Origin: Actinobacteria bacterium UBA2279
Lineage (GTDB): Bacteria > Actinomycetota > Coriobacteriia > Anaerosomatales > Anaerosomataceae
DNA length: 64,000 nt
NCBI GenBank assembly: GCA_002347365.1
Contig: DDWT01000012.1
Location: 60,557 to 124,556 of the forward strand
Direction of reading: 5' to 3'
The notes under the pieces are model-generated. The model had not been told where the DNA came from and searched no databases. It saw only the letters and a list, made by a program, of their open reading frames with translations. Positions 9,124 through 17,059 of the stretch are shown here, piece after piece (within the stretch, counting starts at the first letter, position 1; every line of letters starts with the position of its first letter). Both the position numbers and the translations under genes were made by a program.

Positions 9124-9152
9124 TGGACAGTATAGTGCACAGTATGTATTAA
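9124..9152 (+). promoter_or_regulatory. Candidate divergent promoter/operator for regulator and exporter
   Basis: On the plus strand TGGACA (9124-9129) and TATTAA (9147-9152) are 17 bp apart. On the minus strand a TATACT -10 lies at 9134-9129. The heptamer ACAGTAT occurs twice, at 9127-9133 and 9139-9145, a 12-bp direct repeat sitting over both promoters and well placed for binding by the XRE-cupin regulator. Confidence 0.45.
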
Positions 9153-9207
9153 TATACCGCACAAAGCACGGATTCCATCGTGTGTGACAGTGATCGCCGA
9201 GAAGGGC

Positions 9208-9795
9208 ATGCGCATGCCGAACCCGTTCGCATTCTTATCCTACGTGCTGCTCACGACTTTCACACCCGGCCCCAACAACATCATGTCGATGTCCAACGCC
9301 AGCCGGCTAGGGTTCCGCAGGAGTCTGCGTTTCACGTCGGGCGTGTTCGCGGGCTTCTTCGTCGTGATGTCTCTCGCATGCGCGTTCACACTGACGCTGT
9401 ACAAGACGATGCCGAACATCAAGCCGGTCATGACGGTCATCGGGGCCACCTACATACTATGGCTTGCCTACAAGACCGTGAGCGCCTCGCCACACGCTGA
9501 TGAGAGCAGGGGCGGGACGGGTTCGTTCCTGTCGGGCGTAGTGCTGCAGTTCTTCAATCCCAAAGGCATCCTCTACGGACTCACGGTAGCCTCCACGTTC
9601 CTGGTGCCTTACTACAAGTCCGCAGCCTTGCTGGCAGGCTTCTGTCTGTTCATGGCAGCGGTGGCCTTCGTCTCGACCAGCAGCTGGGCGATGTTCGGCT
9701 CACTGTTCGAACGCTTCCTCGCACGCAACGGCAAGATAGTGTCGTGGATCATGGCAGGGCTGTTGGTGTACTGTGCGGTCTCGCTGTTCATCTGA
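9208..9795 (+). CDS. LysE/RhtB-family amino acid exporter
   Basis: The 195-residue membrane protein has about six transmembrane helices. It carries the family mark TPGPNNIMSMSNASRLGF near the N-terminus and FFNPKG in the middle, as in LysE, RhtB and RhtC. These transporters export amino acids such as threonine, homoserine or lysine. GAGAAGGG lies 2-9 nt before ATG 9208; the longer frame from 9184 lacks a site. Its divergent XRE-cupin regulator and the neighbouring threonine-catabolic genes point to threonine or a related amino acid as substrate, but this is inference. Confidence 0.88.
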   Translation: MRMPNPFAFLSYVLLTTFTPGPNNIMSMSNASRLGFRRSLRFTSGVFAGFFVVMSLACAFTLTLYKTMPNIKPVMTVIGATYILWLAYKTVSASPHADESRGGTGSFLSGVVLQFFNPKGILYGLTVASTFLVPYYKSAALLAGFCLFMAAVAFVSTSSWAMFGSLFERFLARNGKIVSWIMAGLLVYCAVSLFI

Positions 9796-9864
9796 GTCGA
9801 TGGATGAGTACAATCGGGTGCGCGATGGTTGTCTGCAATCGCGCGCATCCCAGGGATCGGAAGC

Positions 9865-10098
9865 ATGATGGCCGAGGAGCAACCCAACAATCCGTTGCAT
9901 GGCGTCACTCTGGAGACGATTCTGCGCAAGCTCGTCAACAAGTACGGTTGGCCGGGTCTGGCGAAGCGGATCGACATCAAGTGCTTCAAGAGCGATCCGA
10001 GTATCAGCTCATCGCTGAAGTTCCTCCGCAAGACACCGTGGGCTCGCAAGCAGGTCGAGGACCTGTACGTGAACTCGAAGTTCTGGACGCGCGACTAG
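9865..10098 (+). CDS. VF530-family (DUF2132) small DNA-binding-like protein
   Basis: The 77-residue protein shows the strongly conserved VF530 pattern: NNPLHGVTLETIL, then YGW, IKCF, DPS, and SSLKFLRKTPWAR. The family is a small helical fold with proposed but unproven DNA binding. Start ATG 9865 follows GGGATCGGAAG; ATG 9868 is equivalent. It stands alone between the exporter and a convergent DUF2510 gene. Confidence 0.85.
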   Translation: MMAEEQPNNPLHGVTLETILRKLVNKYGWPGLAKRIDIKCFKSDPSISSSLKFLRKTPWARKQVEDLYVNSKFWTRD

Positions 10099-10128
10099 CG
10101 CCAGCGCGTCGACCGCGGCATGCCCGCG

Positions 10129-10620
10129 CTACGACGTTCCCATCGGGTCGACACCAGACTGACCGCTGTCGGAGACATGCTCGGTCCACTGGGCGCCATC
10201 CCAATAGCGGTGTTCATGCCGGCCCGTGGGATCCGGGAACCACCCCGCCGGACTCTGTGCTGCCGCCGCGGATGTGTTCGGAACTCCCCCAAGCCGGCTC
10301 TCGAGTTCCCTGACGCGGGGACGCAGGGCCATCTTGGGGCCGGCGCCGAACACGCCATGCATGGGGTCGAGCTCGCCACCGTAGACGCCGGGTACGAGCG
10401 ACACGCCTGCAGTCCACACCTCGATATGGACGGTGCCGTCCGCCGCCACGTCAGCCTTGATGAACTGCGGGTTCACGAGTGCGCCGAAGCCCTTGCGCCA
10501 CACCATCTCGCCGCGTTCTTCGATGCGTTTGAACCCCTCGGCTTCCAGATACCCCGTGATGATGCCGTTGGCTTGTTCGACCGACAGCGTCGTCTTCAAT
10601 GTGTTCGCATACCTCGACAT
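10129..10620 (-). CDS. DUF2510-containing protein of unknown function
   Basis: The 163-residue protein starts at ATG 10620 after GGGGGAG. The first 110 residues form an alpha/beta region (LSVEQANGIITGYLEAEGF and following strands) that I do not recognise. The last 40 residues contain a DUF2510 module (AGWFPDPTGRHEHRYWDGAQW), a short motif seen mainly in Actinomycetota, often next to membrane segments. There is no membrane helix here. A small membrane-protein gene lies upstream on the same strand. Confidence 0.75.
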   Translation of the reverse strand: MSRYANTLKTTLSVEQANGIITGYLEAEGFKRIEERGEMVWRKGFGALVNPQFIKADVAADGTVHIEVWTAGVSLVPGVYGGELDPMHGVFGAGPKMALRPRVRELESRLGGVPNTSAAAAQSPAGWFPDPTGRHEHRYWDGAQWTEHVSDSGQSGVDPMGTS

Positions 10621-10694
10621 GTCTCCCCCTCGACTCGCGTTCCCCTGTGCTGGAACGATACCCGCGCCGGGGCCAACGCTATCCGCGCAGAGGG

Positions 10695-11162
10695 CTAGGA
10701 TGCGAGAACGGCTTTCCAGAAGATGCGATCGGCGAGCAGAAGCGCGCTCCCGACACCTATGTAGACCGCGCCGAGAATGCCCGCTCCGATCTGATTCGGA
10801 TGGACGACCAACTGTCGGAGCAAGATGCCGCCCGACATCATGACCGCGATCAGCCCCCATGCCTTTACGGAGAAAAAGCCGAGTGCGAACGAGTGTCCGC
10901 GCAAGCGGATGCGCGTCACCTCCCGTCTGCCCACATGGTCCAGCAGAAGGCGCGACTTGGTGACGCCCAGTGCCAGCCCGGCTGCGAGGGTCCACGCGTG
11001 CCAGTGATGATCGTGGACGTAGCCGATCCCGCGCGTGAGCAGGATGGATGCGCCGATCAGCCACATCAATGCGGCAGCGATCAGCTGCGCACGTGTTCCC
11101 ACCCTCGGCGCGAAGCGGCGCAGGTTGTTGATGACTGAGTCGAACGTCTCGCCAGTTCTCAC
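10695..11162 (-). CDS. Small membrane protein of unknown function
   Basis: The 155-residue product has four probable membrane segments: AQLIAAALMWLIGASILL, AWTLAAGLALGV, GLIAVMMSGGILL and GAVYIGVGSALLLADRI. The start is uncertain. GTG 11162 follows CGGAG with about 5 nt spacing; a GTG at 11207 would add 15 residues without a clear site. A cluster of basic residues between helices 2 and 3 suggests an inward-facing loop. I recognise no family. A long overlapping frame on the same strand is judged a shadow. Confidence 0.6.
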   Translation of the reverse strand: MRTGETFDSVINNLRRFAPRVGTRAQLIAAALMWLIGASILLTRGIGYVHDHHWHAWTLAAGLALGVTKSRLLLDHVGRREVTRIRLRGHSFALGFFSVKAWGLIAVMMSGGILLRQLVVHPNQIGAGILGAVYIGVGSALLLADRIFWKAVLAS

Positions 11163-11320
11163 GCGCACGCTCCGATGATCGGCGAAGCCACGAAAGGGTA
11201 TCGGCACACCATAGCACCGGTCATGCCAGTACCGGTTGGCGATGATGTATAGCGCTCCAAGAGAAGTGGTACTTTCAGTGGTGTCGGAACGCGCATCCCG
11301 CGCCCGGAACGGAGCTACAC

Positions 11321-11764
11321 ATGGACAAGCGATTCATCACCGTCGAGATCACCAAGGCGATGCGAGAACAAGACAAGCCGCGGCTTGCGATCTTGAGACT
11401 CGTAAAGAACGAGATAGATATACGCGAGAAGGAGACGAAGCGGGAGCTCGCTGGTGACGAGGTCCTCTCAGTGTTCAAGAAGGTGCTCAAGCAGACCGGC
11501 GAGACACTCGAGGGATCGATCAAGGTGGGCACCAACGCCGAGCGGACTGCGCTCCTGCAGGAGCAGGTGGACATCTTGAACGGCTATCTGCCCAAGCCGA
11601 TCGCGGGGGATGAGCTCGTCGCGATCATAGACCGCGTGGTCGCCGACGGTGGATTCACCGAGAAGCGTGACATGGGCAAGGCGATCGGGCTTGTGGTGGC
11701 CGAGACAGGTGGCAACTGCGACAAAGCCGAGGTTGCGAGGATCGTCGGAGCGAGGCTGAGCTAG
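11321..11764 (+). CDS. yqeY: GatB/YqeY domain protein
   Basis: The 147-residue protein matches the YqeY family: helical N-terminal half with RLAILRLVKNEI and a C-terminal tail-like half with YLPKPIAGDEL and DMGKAIG. YqeY resembles the tRNA-binding tail of GatB, the amidotransferase subunit, but its own function is unsettled. GGAG lies about 8 nt before ATG 11321. The disrupted M28 peptidase frame starts at the next base after its stop. Confidence 0.93.
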   Translation: MDKRFITVEITKAMREQDKPRLAILRLVKNEIDIREKETKRELAGDEVLSVFKKVLKQTGETLEGSIKVGTNAERTALLQEQVDILNGYLPKPIAGDELVAIIDRVVADGGFTEKRDMGKAIGLVVAETGGNCDKAEVARIVGARLS

Positions 11765-12758
11765 GTGTTGGCGGACCGGTTCGAGGAGCGGATGGCCGCG
11801 CATCTGGGCGCGCTCACCACGTTCCCCGATCGGCACGTGGGCGGCCCGGGGAACCTTGCTGCCACACGGATATTCGCCGAGACAGTCGCCTCTTTCGGAT
11901 TCGAGGTCGATCGCACGCCCTTTGACTGCATCGACTGGGTGAACGGCAGCGTCGTTCTCCTGCTGCGCGGCGAAGTGGCCAAAGCGCAGATCATGCCGAA
12001 GGGTTTCACCTTCTACAACCCCGACAGCCACAGGCGGCTCGTCGGCGCTCTTGAGAGCGCGGCGCCTGCGGCAGTCATCGCCGCCACGGGCAGGGACCCA
12101 CAGATGGTAGGAAGTCAGTACCCGTTCCCGCTCTTCGAAGACGGCGACCTGGAGTTTCCCAACGCATATATGAAAGACACCGACGGGGAGCGGCGAGGGT
12201 CGCGTTGTCGTCTCGGCGCATATCGACAGCCGCGTCGGTTCGCCCGGCGCTTTGGACAACGCGAGCGGTGTGGCGGTTCTTCTCGGCCTGGCTGAACTGC
12301 TTGCTGACTACAACGGCGGGCCGACCGTAGAACTCGTACCTTTCAACGGAGAGGACGACTACGCCAATCCCGGTGAGATGCTGTGGCTCTCACAGAATGG
12401 GGGGCGCTTCGGCGACATCGTGCTGGGCATCAACATCGATGACGCGGGACTGGCCGGCACCGTCAACGATGTGTCGCTGTATGGCTGTCCGCCCCAGACT
12501 GAGGTGCTGGTGCGCAGTGTCATCGAGCTGTCGCCGCACATGGCCGAAGGGCCGCAGTGGTTCCAGAGCGATCACGCGATCTTCGGTATGTACGGCGCGC
12601 AGGCGATGGCGATAGCCAGCAGCGAGATGGAGCGCTTCATGGCCGAGTACGCCCACTCGGAGCGAGACAGAATCGAACGTGCGGATCCGGCGCTGCTGGC
12701 CGATGCCGCGCGATTCATCCGGGATCTGATCGCAGCGATCGGCGGCGAATCCGGCTAG
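11765..12758 (+). pseudogene. M28-family zinc aminopeptidase, interrupted by a +1 frameshift
   Basis: From GTG 11765 the first frame runs as an M28-like N-terminus up to residue ~142 (NAYMKDTDG) and then turns to nonsense. The true continuation lies one frame over and carries the M28 core: VVVSAHIDSR (zinc His), GALDNASGVA (bridging Asp), LVPFNGEDD and SDHAIF. Removing one G from the run GGGG at 12185-12188 joins the two halves as DTDGSGEGRVVV with no other damage. It is therefore either a fresh pseudogene, a sequencing or assembly error, or much less likely a programmed shift. Codon use is uniform on both sides. The intact protein would be about 330 residues and cytoplasmic. Its stop overlaps the stop of the convergent tetR. 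Confidence 0.82.
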
Positions 12759-13426
12759 CCGATGTCGATCAGGCCGAGGTCCCGCAGGTAAGCGCGGATC
12801 ATGCGCTCCCACAAGGCGGTCGCCTCGCGGACATTCGTTCCCTCGGGATCGAGTGCGTGCTGAATAGAGAGTCCGTCGACCACCGCGATCATCAGCATTG
12901 CGAAGGGGTGCAGAACGGCCCGGTCGGGTCCAGTCGCGGCGTCCATGACCTCGAGCACCGTCTCCCGATAGCCCGAGTAGAGCTCGGCGATGCGCTTGCG
13001 CAGTGACTCGTCACGCATCGCGTACGGCAGGATCTCGAGCAGCGGACGGAAGTTGGACGCATCCTCGACGATCCGCTCCTCGCCTTCTACAAGCGAGCGC
13101 ACACGCTGCTCTCCCATGGGATAGCGGCGGGTCTCATCGATCAGGCCGCGGTTCGCCTCATGTACGAGAGAGTCGACAAGGGCGACCACGAGGCCCTCTT
13201 TGTTGCCGAAGTGGTAGCCGATACTCGCCTTGGCTTCACCGGCCTCCTCGGCGATCGCCGACAGGCTCATCGCCCCGAAGCCGTCGCGCTCAAGGATGCG
13301 CCTTGCCGCACTCAGTATGTTGAGGGCGGTAGGGGGGAGGACTTCGATGGGGTCCTTTGCGCTCAGCGCGCCGAGATGCCCGCGGGTACGCGGTCGTCCC
13401 GGTCGTCGGCGAGCGCTTTTGTCCAT
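12755..13426 (-). CDS. TetR-family repressor of the agmatine operon
   Basis: The 223-residue protein has an Arg/Pro-rich tail (RRRPGRPRTRG), then a TetR DNA-binding domain at about residues 36-82 (MSLSAIAEEAGEAKASIGYHF), then an all-helical ligand and dimer domain. GAGGAGGG lies just before ATG 13426. It is divergent from arcC-ptcA-APC-aguA and two copies of a palindrome built on TTGTCCG occupy the intergenic region, so it is the likely repressor, with agmatine or a product as inducer. The operator assignment is inference. Confidence 0.9.
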   Translation of the reverse strand: MDKSARRRPGRPRTRGHLGALSAKDPIEVLPPTALNILSAARRILERDGFGAMSLSAIAEEAGEAKASIGYHFGNKEGLVVALVDSLVHEANRGLIDETRRYPMGEQRVRSLVEGEERIVEDASNFRPLLEILPYAMRDESLRKRIAELYSGYRETVLEVMDAATGPDRAVLHPFAMLMIAVVDGLSIQHALDPEGTNVREATALWERMIRAYLRDLGLIDIG

Positions 13427-13444
13427 GGTGCCCTCCTCGAATGT

Positions 13445-13472
13445 TTGACATCCAGAGTATAGCGGGTATCAT
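13445..13472 (+). promoter_or_regulatory. Candidate promoter of the agmatine operon
   Basis: TTGACA (13445-13450) and TATCAT (13467-13472) are 16 bp apart, and the first palindromic operator begins 4 nt further on, at the expected transcription start. A minus-strand TATACT at 13461-13456 could serve tetR. Confidence 0.55.
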
Positions 13473-13475
13473 TTG

Positions 13476-13495
13476 ATTTGTCCGCTCGGACAAAT
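13476..13495. promoter_or_regulatory. Palindromic operator 1 (TetR-type)
   Basis: A perfect inverted repeat, ATTTGTCCG, then CT, then CGGACAAAT. It sits directly downstream of the candidate promoter and close to the start of the divergent tetR transcript. Confidence 0.75.
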
Positions 13496-13537
13496 AACTA
13501 TTCTGTGACAACGCACGGCGCTACCGTATGGCGAGAG

Positions 13538-13557
13538 ATTTGACCGCTCGGACGAAT
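13538..13557. promoter_or_regulatory. Palindromic operator 2 (TetR-type)
   Basis: A second copy of operator 1, ATTTGACCG, then CT, then CGGACGAAT, with one change in each arm. Its centre is 62 bp from that of operator 1 and 62 bp before the arcC start, on the arcC side. Confidence 0.7.
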
Positions 13558-13609
13558 AATGAGACCCGCACACCGCACCACGCGAGTACCCGCAAAGGAG
13601 AGGAACGTC

Positions 13610-14554
13610 ATGGCGAAGAAAACGGTCGTCGTGGCTCTTGGAGGAAACGCGCTGCTCAGGCGTTCGGAGCCGATGACGGCAGACGCACAGCGCGCGAACG
13701 TCAAGATCGCTGCGAAGGCGCTCGCCCCACTGGCCGCTGAGTACAACCTTGTGCTCGCTCACGGCAACGGCCCGCAGGTCGGCCTGCTTGCGCTGCAGGC
13801 TGCGGCGTACACGGACGTCGAGGCGTACCCGCTCGATGTGCTGGGAGCACAGACGCAGGGCATGATCGCCTACATGGTCGAGCAGGAGCTCGGAAACCTG
13901 CTCCCCTTCGAGCAGCCGCTCGCCACCGTGTTGACCATGACCGAGGTCGACCCCGACGATCCCGCATTCAGCAACCCCACCAAATTCGTCGGTCCCGTCT
14001 ACGACAAGGAGGCGGCAGATCTTCTGGCCGAGAAGAAGGGCTGGACCTTCAAGCTCGATGGCGACCGCTGGCGCCGCGTCGTGGCGTCTCCCGAGCCCAA
14101 GCAGATCTTCGAACTCGATCCCATCCGGTGGCTCATAGAGAAGGAGACCGTCGTCATCTGCGCGGGCGGCGGGGGCATCCCCACCGTGTACCTGCCTGAC
14201 GGGACACGCACCCTGGTCGGCATCGAAGCTGTCATCGACAAGGACCTGGCGACCGAACTGCTCGCCCGTGAGCTGGGCGCCGACATCTTCATCATGGCGA
14301 CCGATGCCGAAGGCGTGTATCTGGACTGGGGGACTCCCGACCAGAGGTTACTGGGCTACGTGACGCCCGAGGAGCTGACCGCCCATGAGTTCGCGGCCGG
14401 GTCCATGGGCCCCAAGGTGGAGGCGGCTGTCCGCTTCGTCAACGCGACCGGCAACCGGGCGGCGATCGGCCGTCTTGAAGACATAACCGAGATAGCGGCG
14501 GGACTTGCGGGCACCAACGTCGTCCGTGAAGTACCTGGCACAGACCACAGCTAG
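13610..14554 (+). CDS. arcC: Carbamate kinase
   Basis: The 314-residue protein shows the carbamate kinase signatures: VVVALGGNALL, HGNGPQVG, VICAGGGGIPT, VIDKDLATELLA, and GSMGPKVEAA near the end. It transfers phosphate from carbamoyl phosphate to ADP, giving ATP, CO2 and NH3. AAAGGAGAGGAA lies just before ATG 13610; the longer frame from 13559 overlaps operator 2. It is the first gene of the agmatine unit, 17 nt before the next gene, and provides that pathway's ATP. It could also use carbamoyl phosphate from arginine breakdown. Confidence 0.95.
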   Translation: MAKKTVVVALGGNALLRRSEPMTADAQRANVKIAAKALAPLAAEYNLVLAHGNGPQVGLLALQAAAYTDVEAYPLDVLGAQTQGMIAYMVEQELGNLLPFEQPLATVLTMTEVDPDDPAFSNPTKFVGPVYDKEAADLLAEKKGWTFKLDGDRWRRVVASPEPKQIFELDPIRWLIEKETVVICAGGGGIPTVYLPDGTRTLVGIEAVIDKDLATELLARELGADIFIMATDAEGVYLDWGTPDQRLLGYVTPEELTAHEFAAGSMGPKVEAAVRFVNATGNRAAIGRLEDITEIAAGLAGTNVVREVPGTDHS

Positions 14555-14571
14555 CGAAGGGAGAACCCTGT

Positions 14572-15585
14572 ATGGACATGTCAACACTACCAGCACTGGG
14601 GTACTTGAGGGGGCGGCACTACCTCACGGACCTCGACTACACGCGCAAGGAGCTGGAGGACCTGCTCGTCTTGGCAGTGCACCTCAAGAAGCTTCGCGGC
14701 GAGATGCGACTGACGCCGTTTCTGCCGGGCCGCCATCTGGCAATGATCTTCGAAGCATCTTCCACGCGTACCCGTGTGAGCTTCGAGAACGGCTTTGCCG
14801 AACTCGGTGGCAACGCGCTGTATCTGCGTCCCGGTGAGATCCACCTTCCGGGTCGCGAGACCGTTGCGGACACGGCCGCGGTCCTCTCACGCATGAATGA
14901 TGCGATCGAGATCCGCTCCAAGAAGAACGAGACGATCGAGGAGCTTGCCCGTCACGCCACCGTGCCGGTCTTCAACGGCATGGACAGCGACCGCCATCCG
15001 GCGCAGTCGATGTCCGACGCACTCACGATACTTGAGAACGCCGGGTCGGTTGCGGGAGTCACCTTCGCCTACGTCGGCGATGCGGCTCACCCCTGCAACT
15101 CGCTTTCGACCACGCTCACCAAGCTTGGCGCGAATGTCCGTATCGGCAACGCAGCCGACTACGAGATGGACGCCGGATTGCAGACGACGGCGCGCATGCT
15201 CGCCGAGAAGAACGGCGGTTCGTTCCTGCTCACGCACGATCCGCTCGAGGCTATCGACGGGGCCGACTTCGTCTACACGGACTGCTGGTGGTGGACAGGC
15301 CAGGAGGCCGAGTACGACGATCGCATCAAGGCGTTCACGCCATTCCAGGTGAACACCGAGTTGTGGTCCCACACCAAGCCCGGCGCCAAGTTCATGCACT
15401 GCCTGCCCGCCATGCGTGGCGAAGAGGTCACCGATGAGATCGCGGACGGCGATGCCTCGATCATCTTCCCGCAGGCCGAGAATCGCATGCACTTCCAGAA
15501 GGCTTTGATGCTCGCGCTGATCGGCATCGATGAGATGCCGGCCGACGAGCGTTTGCACCCGATCGCCAAAGCACTGTTGTCCTGA
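14572..15585 (+). CDS. ptcA: Putrescine carbamoyltransferase
   Basis: The 337-residue protein is a transcarbamoylase with SSTRTRVSFE (carbamoyl phosphate site, about residues 63-72), a HP(A)QSM motif, DAAHPCNSL, and KFMHCLPAMRGEEVTDEI near the end. That last string matches Enterococcus putrescine carbamoyltransferase rather than ornithine transcarbamylase, whose SMG loop I do not see. It splits N-carbamoylputrescine with phosphate into putrescine and carbamoyl phosphate. The neighbours aguA and arcC support this. Ornithine activity as a side reaction is possible. Confidence 0.88.
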   Translation: MDMSTLPALGYLRGRHYLTDLDYTRKELEDLLVLAVHLKKLRGEMRLTPFLPGRHLAMIFEASSTRTRVSFENGFAELGGNALYLRPGEIHLPGRETVADTAAVLSRMNDAIEIRSKKNETIEELARHATVPVFNGMDSDRHPAQSMSDALTILENAGSVAGVTFAYVGDAAHPCNSLSTTLTKLGANVRIGNAADYEMDAGLQTTARMLAEKNGGSFLLTHDPLEAIDGADFVYTDCWWWTGQEAEYDDRIKAFTPFQVNTELWSHTKPGAKFMHCLPAMRGEEVTDEIADGDASIIFPQAENRMHFQKALMLALIGIDEMPADERLHPIAKALLS

Positions 15586-15612
15586 TCGCGTTCGTCTCAG
15601 AAAGGGGAGGGC

Positions 15613-17028
15613 ATGTCTGAGAAGGCTGCTCCAGTGAAGAAGAAGGTATTCGGACTGGCGTCGATGATCCTGTTCTCGGTGTCGGCGATTCTGGTGGGAG
15701 ACACCATCGCATCGTCAGCCGCGATGGGCGTCCAGGGTCTGACGTTCTGGATCGGGCTCGGCATCCTGTTCTTCGTACCGTATGGCTTCGTCACCGCCGA
15801 GCTCGGGGCCGCATGGCCCGACGACGGCGGCATCTATGTGTGGGTGCGTGAGGCGTTCGGTCCCAAGTGGGGCACCGTCACCGCATGGTTGTACTGGGTC
15901 AACGTCGCACTGTGGGCGCCGAGCGTGTTCGTGCTATTCCTCTACTCGGCAGGAGCCGCGTTCGGACTCACGTTGCCGCTCTGGGGTGAGGCGCTTGTCG
16001 TCATCGCATTGATCTGGCTCATGGTCATCGTCGGCGTTCTGCCGATGAAGTACTCCAAGTGGGTACCCAACCTGTCGGCAGGCGTGAAGATCGTCGTGTT
16101 CGCGATCCTCGGCCTTGCGGGTGTTGCAGCGGCCATCAAGAGTGGCGGCCTCGCCAACAGCTTCGCGCTGTCCGAGTGGGTCCCCGTGTTCTCGTTCGAC
16201 AACCTGAGCTACCTGCCGATCGTCATCTACAGCTTCATGGGCTTCGAGCTCATGAGTTCGGTGGGTGACTCGATCCACGACCCGAAGCGTGACGTCCCGA
16301 AGATGATCTTCGGTGCTGGCGGCGCGATCCTGTTCATCTACATGTTCGCCACGTTCGGTATTCTCGCGGTCATCCCGGTTGCCGACATCCAGATCGAGAC
16401 CGGCATCGTCGATGCGCTTCGTCCGGCATTCGACTCCGTGCTCGGTGCGGCTGCCGGTCCCATCTTCGTGGTGGTAGCGCTAGGCGTCCTGTTCACGTTC
16501 ATCGGCAACATGGTGACCTGGTCCATCGGTGCCAACGAGTCCATCGCTGCCACCGGCATGGATCAGGCCGCACCTGGTGTCTTCGGCCACAAGCACCCCA
16601 AGAACGGCACCCCGGACTACGCGTTCTACCTGATGGGTGTCATCGCAACGATCGTCACGATCGTCACGTACGTGCTGTTCGGTAACAACGAGGGCATCTT
16701 CTGGGCGATCTTCTCGCTGTCTTCGGTGGTCTTCCTGCTGCCGTACCTGCTGATGTTCCCGTCGATCGTTGTGCTTCGGAAGAAATTCCCGAACCAGCAC
16801 CGTCCCTATACGGTCCCGGGCGGCAATGCCGGCGCCTGGATCTTCGCGGTACTGTGCGAACTCGGCATCCTGTTCACACTCGCATTGTTCTTCCTCGCAC
16901 CGCCCGAAGGTACGCCGCTGTTCGCCTTCTACGCGATCACCGGTGGCGGCACTATCGTCTCGGTTGCCGTAGGCTTCTGGCTCCACTCGCGCGCGAAGAA
17001 GAAGCATGCACTGAAGGCTGCTGCCTAG
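15613..17028 (+). CDS. APC-superfamily transporter, probable agmatine/putrescine antiporter
   Basis: The 471-residue integral membrane protein has about 12 helices. The N-terminal pattern (SMILFSVSAILVGDTIASSAAMG) and FVTAELGAAWPDDGGIYVWVREAFG are typical of the APC amino acid/polyamine antiporters (AguD, GadC, AdiC-like). YSFMGFELMSSVGDSIHDPKRDVPK marks helix 6. GGGGAGGGC lies just before ATG 15613. Its position between ptcA and aguA argues for exchange of agmatine in and putrescine out, as with AguD in lactic acid bacteria. The substrate is inferred. Confidence 0.87.
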   Translation: MSEKAAPVKKKVFGLASMILFSVSAILVGDTIASSAAMGVQGLTFWIGLGILFFVPYGFVTAELGAAWPDDGGIYVWVREAFGPKWGTVTAWLYWVNVALWAPSVFVLFLYSAGAAFGLTLPLWGEALVVIALIWLMVIVGVLPMKYSKWVPNLSAGVKIVVFAILGLAGVAAAIKSGGLANSFALSEWVPVFSFDNLSYLPIVIYSFMGFELMSSVGDSIHDPKRDVPKMIFGAGGAILFIYMFATFGILAVIPVADIQIETGIVDALRPAFDSVLGAAAGPIFVVVALGVLFTFIGNMVTWSIGANESIAATGMDQAAPGVFGHKHPKNGTPDYAFYLMGVIATIVTIVTYVLFGNNEGIFWAIFSLSSVVFLLPYLLMFPSIVVLRKKFPNQHRPYTVPGGNAGAWIFAVLCELGILFTLALFFLAPPEGTPLFAFYAITGGGTIVSVAVGFWLHSRAKKKHALKAAA

Positions 17029-17059
17029 CAGCTCTGTTCGCGGCACGAAGGGATGATCC

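Noticed and set aside
14572..15585. Ornithine carbamoyltransferase as the product
   Set aside because: The C-terminal KFMHCLPAMRGEEVTDEI text and the aguA/APC context favour putrescine carbamoyltransferase.
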